A stretch of DNA of 10,158 bases from Candidatus Kuenenia stuttgartensis (lineage in GTDB: Bacteria > Planctomycetota > Planctomycetia > Isosphaerales > Isosphaeraceae): assembly GCA_945872325.1 (NCBI GenBank), contig CAMBZY010000067.1, positions 1 through 10,158 of the forward strand. The letters are read 5' to 3'. Position 1 is the stretch's first letter. Every line of letters begins with the position of its first letter. The notes under the pieces were generated by a model, which saw only the letters and a list, made by a program, of their open reading frames with translations, did no database searches and had not been told where the DNA came from. The translations under genes were made by a program, and so were the position numbers. Positions 7,150-10,158 of this stretch are shown piece after piece.

Positions 7150-7169
7150 TTTCGGAAGATTTTCCGAAA
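7150..7169. promoter_or_regulatory. Palindrome in the lipoprotein leader
   Basis: TTTCGGAA-GATT-TTCCGAAA is a perfect inverted repeat with 8-base arms and a 4-base spacer, 30 bases upstream of the lipoprotein ATG on the minus strand. It could be a repressor site or a small leader hairpin; it leaves the ribosome site at 7131-7134 free. Confidence 0.45.
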
Positions 7170-7271
7170 ACCTATCCTGGTGAATCTGTCCAGACTTTAC
7201 GGATTACGCAGATGCGGAACCATAAGAACGGACAGGGTCCCTAAATGGGATTGGGAATAGTGTAGAGATTT

Positions 7272-7324
7272 TAAGGGCAAGAGTTCAACGTTTTTTTTCA
7301 AACAAGGTTGAATTTTTGCCCTTA
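7272..7324 (-). repeat. 18-bp hairpin just after the ftrB gene
   Basis: TAAGGGCAAGAGTTCAAC (7272-7289) pairs fully with GTTGAATTTTTGCCCTTA (7307-7324). The + strand transcript needs two G-U pairs; the minus strand has A-C mismatches at those two positions. The 17-base loop contains a run of eight T on the + strand. The element begins 28 bases beyond the end of the ftrB coding region. There is no T-run after the stem on either strand, so it is not a textbook terminator. Transcript-end processing, mRNA protection or a small folded RNA from the + strand are alternatives. Confidence 0.55.
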
Positions 7325-7352
7325 TCTTACCCAGGTTCACCGGTTTTACCTT

Positions 7353-7748
7353 TTAAACACCCGGTTTACGGCTCCCCTCCCGACCCTTGTCAGGTGTAGG
7401 ATCAGGGATCAGTCCCCAAGCCTCCCGACCTTCATGATCCTCCGGAAGGTACTCCGTAATCGGCATGCCTTCCTCATTCGTGAAGAGCAGGCAGTGGCAA
7501 TATTTGAAATTTTTCATGTCCTCGCACGCACAGATCCATGTCCGGCTTTGAATCTCCGCCTGCTTGTCCTGATAAAATCGACATGGGCACAAAGGACGTC
7601 CAAGCGTGTCCTGGTGAACCGCCAGTCCTTTGATCACGGCCTCCGTCACGCCTTCAATCGGGCTGAAGCTCGTGCCTGACTTGTCGGCATACTTTTTTGC
7701 AAAGTTCCACATCCGCTCAACATTCTTTTCACTCGGTTCCGGAGTCAT
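7353..7748 (-). CDS. ftrB: Ferredoxin:thioredoxin reductase catalytic (beta) subunit
   Basis: This 131-residue protein shows the full FtrB signature: C54-P-C56-R-F-Y, C73-A-C75 and C84-H-C86 with L-L-F following. In the plant and cyanobacterial enzyme the equivalent six Cys bind a [4Fe-4S] cluster (here C54, C73, C75, C84) and form the active-site disulfide (C56-C86), with a His between the last two Cys (H85). The enzyme passes single electrons from ferredoxin to the thioredoxin disulfide in the cytoplasm. ATG 7748 begins MTPEPSEKN, which fits the family's usual N-terminus; a longer open frame to 8132 overlaps the divergent glycosyltransferase and has no homologous look. The ribosome site is weak. 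A charged Pro-rich tail (102-131) extends beyond the conserved core. No FtrA, ferredoxin or thioredoxin gene is in the window, so the electron donor is unknown. Confidence 0.93.
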   Translation of the reverse strand: MTPEPSEKNVERMWNFAKKYADKSGTSFSPIEGVTEAVIKGLAVHQDTLGRPLCPCRFYQDKQAEIQSRTWICACEDMKNFKYCHCLLFTNEEGMPITEYLPEDHEGREAWGLIPDPTPDKGREGSRKPGV

Positions 7749-7810
7749 TTTCGCGTTTATCCCATGGGGTGTGCAAGATTTGAAGGTGAGAGAGTCGATC
7801 CAGCCGGACC

Positions 7811-7844
7811 TCCATAAACATACCACCTTCCTGAATGTTATGGA
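7811..7844. promoter_or_regulatory. Imperfect inverted repeat between ftrB and the GT4 gene
   Basis: TCCATAAACAT (7811-7821) and ATGTTATGGA (7835-7844) are complementary with one bulged A and a 13-base loop. The site lies in the 169-base divergent region, 63 bases from the ftrB start and 73 bases from the GT4 start, a fitting place for a shared operator. I found no convincing -35/-10 pair for either gene. Confidence 0.3.
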
Positions 7845-7917
7845 CAAACCGACCAGTTCAAGGTTAAGAAACAGTAACGATTTGAAGCCCGTCTTGAGAA
7901 GTACTGGAGCCATCGGA

Positions 7918-9144
7918 ATGACCGCAACTTTGACGCAAGCCTTGATTGTGGCGGACTCCTCCTGGCACAGCACCCGCAACCTGCTCTCCACCTGGCCACC
8001 TGCCAGCCAGGATTCAGCACCACTCCTCCGATTCGAGCCCATCGACTGGCAAAATGCCCGTGCCCGTGGGATAAAGCCCTGGAATTGGGGTGTCCATTCC
8101 ACCCGGATCTCGGACTTGGAAACTCTTGTCACGGCCGAACTACCACCAGGCTGGATGAAATCGTTTCCTAAGCTCGGCCAATGGCCCTTGGCAAAAGCTG
8201 CTCATAACTGGCTTAAACAGATTGATAAACAACCTTTAGAAAAAGCTCTCTGGATCACTTATCCATTCTATCTGGAGCTGGCCAGCCAGATCAAACCCGA
8301 CCGGCTGGTCTACTACAACCTCGACGATTATACGCTTTATTGGCCCCAAAAGGCGGATCTTGTCAGGCTTTGGGAAGCACGCACCATAGAACGGGCGAAC
8401 TGGACCATCTGTGTGGCTGCCGAAAGGGCCAGACAACTTCGCCAGACCTTCCCAAATCACGCCCACAAAATTTTGCATGTCCCCCATTCCGCACCTGAGT
8501 GGACGATCCCCGATCAGCCGTTTTACGCGCCTGGCTCTCCACCAATCGAACTAAAGGAGATCCCTCAACCAATTTTGGGATATCTAGGCGGGCTTGAAGA
8601 TCGGCTGGACTGGAGCCTGCTCATCAAAATTGCCGATCGGTTCCCCGATGCGTCACTGTTACTTGTCGGACCAAAGCCAGGCCTCGATGGCGATCACGAC
8701 TGGCAATTGCAGGCACGGGAACTTCTGGCCAAGCCGAACGTTTACGCTCCTGGAGGCGTAAGCCAGCACAAGATCGGCGACGTCTACGCATCTTTCAGCG
8801 TAAACCTGATCCCCTATCTCGCCACTCACCCGTTCAATCACGTCTGCTCTCCAACCAAAATTCTTGACTCCATGGGAAGCGGCAGACCGACTGTGACGAC
8901 GGCTTTGCCCGAATCCCAAATTTATCGGAGACTTTATCAGGTAGAGGATTCTCACGACGGATTTTGCGATCGAATCGAAATTCTTCTGAAAAATGATTGT
9001 CGCGACGGCCTTGAGCAAACACGCTGGAAATACGCCTTTTCGCGACGGTCAGTGGTTGTCATGGACGCTTTATACCGACTCACATGGGCAGAATCGCTGG
9101 ATGATGCGAACCGTGTTCTGGAATCCGTCACACCAATCGGTTAG
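7918..9144 (+). CDS. GT4-type (GT-B fold) glycosyltransferase
   Basis: This 408-residue cytoplasmic protein has a GT-B layout. The N-terminal domain includes VYYNLDDYTLYW (131-142) and ends near 200. The C-terminal donor-binding domain begins ILGYLGGLEDRLDWSLL (219-235), continues with DASLLLVGPKPG (244-255), PNVYAPGGV (273-281) and VNLIPYL (295-301), and has the nucleotide-sugar motif SPTKILDSMGSGRPTVTT (311-328). In GT4 enzymes the position of D317 is usually Glu, contacting the sugar-nucleotide ribose, so this is a conservative change. ATG 7918 is chosen because TGGAG (7905-7909) lies 8 bases upstream and residues then begin with the first beta strand; ATG 7840 has no ribosome site, and the longer frame back to 7630 would overlap ftrB. 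It probably builds an extracellular or envelope glycan; the sugar is unknown. Confidence 0.87.
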   Translation: MTATLTQALIVADSSWHSTRNLLSTWPPASQDSAPLLRFEPIDWQNARARGIKPWNWGVHSTRISDLETLVTAELPPGWMKSFPKLGQWPLAKAAHNWLKQIDKQPLEKALWITYPFYLELASQIKPDRLVYYNLDDYTLYWPQKADLVRLWEARTIERANWTICVAAERARQLRQTFPNHAHKILHVPHSAPEWTIPDQPFYAPGSPPIELKEIPQPILGYLGGLEDRLDWSLLIKIADRFPDASLLLVGPKPGLDGDHDWQLQARELLAKPNVYAPGGVSQHKIGDVYASFSVNLIPYLATHPFNHVCSPTKILDSMGSGRPTVTTALPESQIYRRLYQVEDSHDGFCDRIEILLKNDCRDGLEQTRWKYAFSRRSVVVMDALYRLTWAESLDDANRVLESVTPIG

Positions 9145-9276
9145 AGTTTTCTTAAATTCTGGAACAATGCGGAAGGGTTTGGGCTACGACTCGACACTTT
9201 GGGTTGTCACCGGATATTCGCTTGCCAGATCTTCTTGAACCGATCTCACTGAACCACTAGCTGGGGACTAACTCTG

Positions 9277-10158
9277 ATGGACTTGTCGTTACGCATTCGC
9301 CTTTCGATCATGATGCTGATCCAGTTCTTCGTCTGGGGCACCTGGAACGTGACCGCCCCGAACTACTTGACTACGATTGGTTTCACTGCCAACGACATTG
9401 GCTGGCTTTATGCCGTGGGCCCAATCGCCGGCATGATTTCCCCATTCTTCGTAGGCATGATCGCCGACCGCTTCTTCCCAGCCCAGCGCGTTTTAGGCGT
9501 ACTTCACCTGGTGGGAGCAGGCTTGATGTTTCTGGCCACCGTGCTGATGAAGCAGGGAGCGAGCCCGATGGTGATCGTTGGCATGATTTTCATCTACATG
9601 CTGACCTTCTTCCCAACACTGGCTGTGACCAACACCCTGGCCTTGCGGAACGTGAAGAATGTCGAGAAAGAGTTTCCTGGGATTCGTGTGATGGGAACTA
9701 TTGGCTGGATCGTGGCTGGCTTGTCACTGACTTTCCTGAAATTTGAAACCTCGATCAACATGTTCTACCTGTCGTGTGGTTCCGCCGCACTTTTAGGTAT
9801 CTACAGCTTTCTGGTTCTACCGAACACACCTCCAACAGCAACCGGCAAAGCCGACATCCGCCAGATTCTTGGCCTTGACGCTTTGGCCATCCTGAAGGAT
9901 CGGTCTTATCTGATCTTCTTGATTTGCTCGACCCTGATCTGCATCCCCCTCTCGTTCTATTATCAGATCACGAGCCGGATTGTGGAAATGGCCGAGATGC
10001 CGATCGGACAGACGATGACCTACGGCCAAATGTCTGAAATCATCTTCATGCTGGTCATGCCCCTGTTCTTTGCCCGCTTGGGTGTGAAGAAGATGCTGGC
10101 CGTGGGTATGGTGGCCTGGGTGGTACGATACGCCCTGTTTGCATTCGGCGCTCCTTCT
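9277..10158 (+). CDS. MFS transporter, nucleoside:H+ symporter (NupG/XapB-like) family, partial
   Basis: The frame is open from ATG 9277 to the window edge, giving 294 residues of a protein that would normally be about 400-430. It begins MDLSLRIRLSIMMLIQFFVWGTW-like, with the FxWGxW segment typical of the NupG-type family. The MFS loop motif GMIADRFFPAQRV is at 60-72, FFPTLAVTNTLALRN at 111-125, RVMGTIGWIVAG at 137-148, and YGQMSEIIFM at 249-258. About eight membrane segments are visible. GGGGA at 9263-9267 lies 9 bases before the ATG and is a modest ribosome site. Family members import nucleosides with protons; many planctomycete homologues are only annotated as MFS, so the substrate is uncertain. 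The C-terminal third is missing only because the window ends. The 132 bases before it show no clear terminator or promoter. Confidence 0.9.
   Translation, partial: MDLSLRIRLSIMMLIQFFVWGTWNVTAPNYLTTIGFTANDIGWLYAVGPIAGMISPFFVGMIADRFFPAQRVLGVLHLVGAGLMFLATVLMKQGASPMVIVGMIFIYMLTFFPTLAVTNTLALRNVKNVEKEFPGIRVMGTIGWIVAGLSLTFLKFETSINMFYLSCGSAALLGIYSFLVLPNTPPTATGKADIRQILGLDALAILKDRSYLIFLICSTLICIPLSFYYQITSRIVEMAEMPIGQTMTYGQMSEIIFMLVMPLFFARLGVKKMLAVGMVAWVVRYALFAFGAPS

Noticed and set aside
6745..7183. Three overlapping + strand open frames across the lipoprotein gene
   Set aside because: They arise from the stop-free repeat read in other frames; they lack a signal sequence or ribosome site and contradict the bidirectional terminator arrangement.
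7308..7679. A + strand open frame of 123 codons
   Set aside because: It is a shadow antisense to ftrB, whose six Cys and spacing settle the coding strand.
7630..7917. N-terminal extension of the GT4 protein
   Set aside because: It overlaps the start of ftrB on the other strand; the GT-B fold begins after ATG 7918, which has its own ribosome site.
7749..8132. N-terminal extension of FtrB to 8132
   Set aside because: It is an open frame antisense to the GT4 gene, resembles no FtrB N-terminus, and would more than double the protein past its family size.

Overview
The window reads as an ordinary chromosomal stretch of a planctomycete, probably Gemmataceae-like. The main clues are a secreted-type protein carrying the planctomycete N-terminal motif LERRDVPA followed by a dockerin-like EF-hand pair, a DUF1573 protein, and a short Cys/Ala/Pro-rich lipoprotein. 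Base composition looks close to half G+C, judged by eye and not counted. The species cannot be named from this sequence.

Layout. Positions 88-3617 (+) hold two polytopic GT-C-type membrane proteins in tandem, the second a clear DUF2029/GT87 glycosyltransferase; they look like an operon for envelope or surface glycan synthesis using lipid-linked sugars. Positions 3789-4742 (+) hold a surface or secreted protein with a dockerin-like pair and a bacterial Ig-like domain, closed by a strong terminator at 4778-4818. Positions 4841-5206 (-) encode a STAS-domain protein whose usual phosphoserine is Ala. A long non-coding divergent region (5207-5615) carries a near-consensus sigma-70 promoter and a 15-bp palindrome. 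Positions 5616-6626 (+) encode a secreted DUF1573 protein. It shares a bidirectional terminator (6657-6690) with the convergent lipoprotein gene 6731-7120 (-), which contains an almost exact 36-residue-period duplication. Positions 7353-7748 (-) encode the catalytic subunit of ferredoxin:thioredoxin reductase (FtrB), with all six Cys in the canonical spacing and a long hairpin just after the gene. Divergent from it is a GT4-type glycosyltransferase (7918-9144, +). Last is an MFS transporter of the nucleoside:H+ symporter type (9277 to the window end, +), cut by the window edge.

How the genes work together. Three glycosyltransferase-type proteins lie in the window, but only the first two are adjacent and co-directional. 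The other genes look like single-gene units with their own terminators or hairpins. I see no mobile element, CRISPR array, RNA gene, or defence or toxin cassette, and no convincing multi-gene novel system. The most interesting items are the stand-alone FtrB in a presumably non-phototrophic bacterium, the Cys/His-rich duplicated lipoprotein, and several unexplained inverted repeats in the intergenic regions.
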